Below, piece by piece: positions 7,710 to 8,498 of a stretch of DNA of 8,498 nt (positions are counted from its first letter, which is position 1; each line of letters starts with the position of its first letter). This stretch comes from Desulfotignum sp. GTDB lineage: Bacteria; Desulfobacterota; Desulfobacteria; Desulfobacterales; Desulfobacteraceae. The stretch covers positions 1-8,498 of the forward strand of contig JAABRW010000450.1 in assembly GCA_011390695.1 (NCBI GenBank), written 5' to 3'. The notes under the pieces were generated by a model, which worked only from the letters and a program-made list of their open reading frames with translations, did not search any database and was not told the origin of the DNA. A program made the translations under genes and the position numbers.

Positions 7710-7750
7710 AAAATTACTTCTCAATACAATGAAAGTCAAGTAGTAATTTT
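7710..7750. repeat. AT-rich inverted repeat in the rsmA leader
   Basis: AAAATTACT (7710-7718) is exactly complementary to AGTAATTTT (7742-7750). After one mismatch, two further pairs (CT 7720-7721 with AG 7739-7740) extend the arms, leaving a 17-base centre. It starts about 13 bases after the presumed transcription start, a place where an operator or an RNA hairpin could act. It is not followed by a T-tract, and an AT-rich dyad can arise by chance. Confidence 0.4.
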
Positions 7751-7790
7751 GCAGGGAGCATAAAAAGTAAATTTCCTTAGGGGCACAAAC

Positions 7791-7838
7791 TTGAAAATCT
7801 GGACCATAACCTATTTGAAATTCGGACAAATAACATGA
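7791..7838 (+). CDS. Possible 15-codon leader ORF overlapping the rsmA start
   Basis: TTG at 7791 has AGGGG (7779-7783) seven bases upstream and opens a 15-codon frame (MKIWTITYLKFGQIT if TTG is read as Met). It ends at TGA 7836-7838, which overlaps the rsmA ATG 7835-7837 in the classic ATGA arrangement. The rsmA start itself has only a weak CGGA upstream, so ribosomes reaching it by coupling from this frame would make sense. A TTG start and the short length leave this speculative. Confidence 0.3.
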   Translation: MKIWTITYLKFGQIT

Positions 7839-8498
7839 CGCATCCAGGACAATTGTTAAAACAGGAAAAACTCTTTGCAGGTAAGGAAATGGGACAGAAT
7901 TTTTTATCCAGCCCTCCCACGGCCCGGATGATTGTCGACCGGACCGGGATATCTGCGGACAGCCGGGTACTGGAAATCGGTCCCGGCCTGGGTGCCCTGA
8001 CCATACCCATTGCAGAAAAAACCCGGCAGGTGGTGGTGGTGGAAAAAGACCGGCGCCTGGTGCCCCTGCTCAGACAGGAACTGGAAAGCCAGGGTATTGA
8101 CTGGGTCGAAATACTGAATACAGATGTAATGAAAACCGATATCGCAGCCCTGGCCAAAGATAAAAAACTTGTGGTCATCTCCAATCTGCCCTATAATATT
8201 TCTTCCCAGATTCTGTTCCGGCTTGTCCAGGAACGGGTTTATATAGAAAAGGCGTTTTTAATGTTCCAAAAAGAACTGGCAGACCGTATCCTGGCATCTC
8301 CCGGGAAAAAAGCATATTCCCGTCTATCTGCGGTTGCCCGGTATGCAGCAGATATCGAATGTGTCGCAAATGTAGGTCCGGCGGCTTTTTTCCCCAGACC
8401 TGCGGTGGATTCCACGGTTCTGGGATTTTATTTTAATACCAGGTCGGGTGTGTCTATAAATACGGAAGCCCTTTTGTTTACGGTAATCAAGGCTGCTT
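7835..8498 (+). CDS. rsmA: 16S rRNA (adenine1518-N6/adenine1519-N6)-dimethyltransferase, 3' end outside window
   Basis: RsmA (KsgA) dimethylates two adjacent adenines in helix 45 of 16S rRNA, using S-adenosylmethionine, late in small-subunit assembly. The first 221 residues are present and the frame stays open to the window edge. MGQNFLSS at 19-26 matches the family's GQNFL entry motif. VLEIGPGLGALT (45-56) is the SAM-binding motif I, Glu70 ends strand 2 (VVVVEKDRR), Asp97 lies in the next acidic position, and NLPYNIS (117-123) is the catalytic motif IV typical of adenine-N6 dimethylases. FQKELADRILASPGKKAYSRLS and AFFPRPAVDSTV follow as expected. Only the helical C-terminal part is missing. 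ATG 7835 gives a normal-length N-terminus; a later ATG at 7889 would start directly at the GQNFL motif and is less likely. The start lacks a good ribosome-binding site. The gene is monocistronic or first in its operon as far as the window shows. Confidence 0.97.
   Translation, partial: MTHPGQLLKQEKLFAGKEMGQNFLSSPPTARMIVDRTGISADSRVLEIGPGLGALTIPIAEKTRQVVVVEKDRRLVPLLRQELESQGIDWVEILNTDVMKTDIAALAKDKKLVVISNLPYNISSQILFRLVQERVYIEKAFLMFQKELADRILASPGKKAYSRLSAVARYAADIECVANVGPAAFFPRPAVDSTVLGFYFNTRSGVSINTEALLFTVIKAA

Larger units (their letters stand above)
7523..7834. other. Divergent intergenic region between the winged-helix gene and rsmA
   Basis: The 312 bp hold no conventional gene. The left part (7523-7660) has mixed composition and carries the leader and likely promoter of the minus-strand pair. 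The right part (7680-7775) is clearly more AT-rich than the genes around it. It contains a sigma70-like promoter, an inverted repeat and a possible short leader ORF, each listed separately. I see no riboswitch fold or RNA gene that I can support. Confidence 0.6.

Noticed and set aside
7700..7716. Short tandem AAAATTA/AAATTA in the intergenic region
   Set aside because: Two partial copies in AT-rich sequence are expected by chance and do not form an array.
7777..8184. A 135-codon minus-strand open frame over rsmA
   Set aside because: It is antisense to the motif-bearing rsmA frame, and the Ser/Arg-rich translation shows no domain.
1..8498. Defence system, prophage, insertion sequence, CRISPR or novel mobile cassette
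   Set aside because: All genes are metabolic, proteolytic or ribosome-maturation types; there are no terminal inverted repeats, transposase or integrase motifs, or spaced direct repeats, and I noticed no sharp change in composition within the genes.

Overview
The window is ordinary-looking chromosomal DNA from a bacterium of moderate GC. The gene content best fits a Desulfobacterota (sulfate-reducer type, Desulfobacterales-like) genome: an ADP-forming acyl-CoA synthetase behind a TetR regulator, a panB/DUF2520 pair, a PreP-like M16C protease, and a small phasin-like/winged-helix protein. This lineage call is an inference from gene families and style; no rRNA or marker search was possible. I see no mobile element, CRISPR array, tRNA or rRNA.

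Layout. (1) Positions 1-4102, plus strand: the 3' end of a TetR-type regulator whose stop codon overlaps the start of a single-chain ADP-forming acyl-CoA synthetase (TAATG). After 68 bp comes panB (ketopantoate hydroxymethyltransferase). Its end overlaps a Rossmann/DUF2520 dehydrogenase that is a good candidate for the next pantothenate step, ketopantoate reduction. (2) Positions 4161-7522, minus strand, convergent with the first block: a 120-residue coiled-coil/winged-helix protein followed 20 bp later by a 992-residue PreP/falcilysin-type zinc protease. (3) Positions 7523-7834: a 312-bp divergent intergenic region with a good sigma70-like promoter on the plus strand, an AT-rich inverted repeat, and a possible 15-codon leader ORF whose stop overlaps the next start. 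(4) Position 7835 to the window edge, plus strand: rsmA (ksgA), truncated by the window.

How the parts relate. The first block joins an enzyme that makes or splits acyl-CoA thioesters with two enzymes that would supply the pantoate part of CoA, beside a regulator of a family that often senses acyl-CoAs. It may therefore be a CoA supply-and-use operon. The second block is a protease with a putative DNA- or granule-binding partner. The third is housekeeping ribosome maturation. The most interesting points are the DUF2520 protein as a candidate non-PanE ketopantoate reductase, the beta-alpha domain order of the synthetase with both phospho-histidines retained, the composite small protein upstream of the protease, and the possible leader ORF in front of rsmA.
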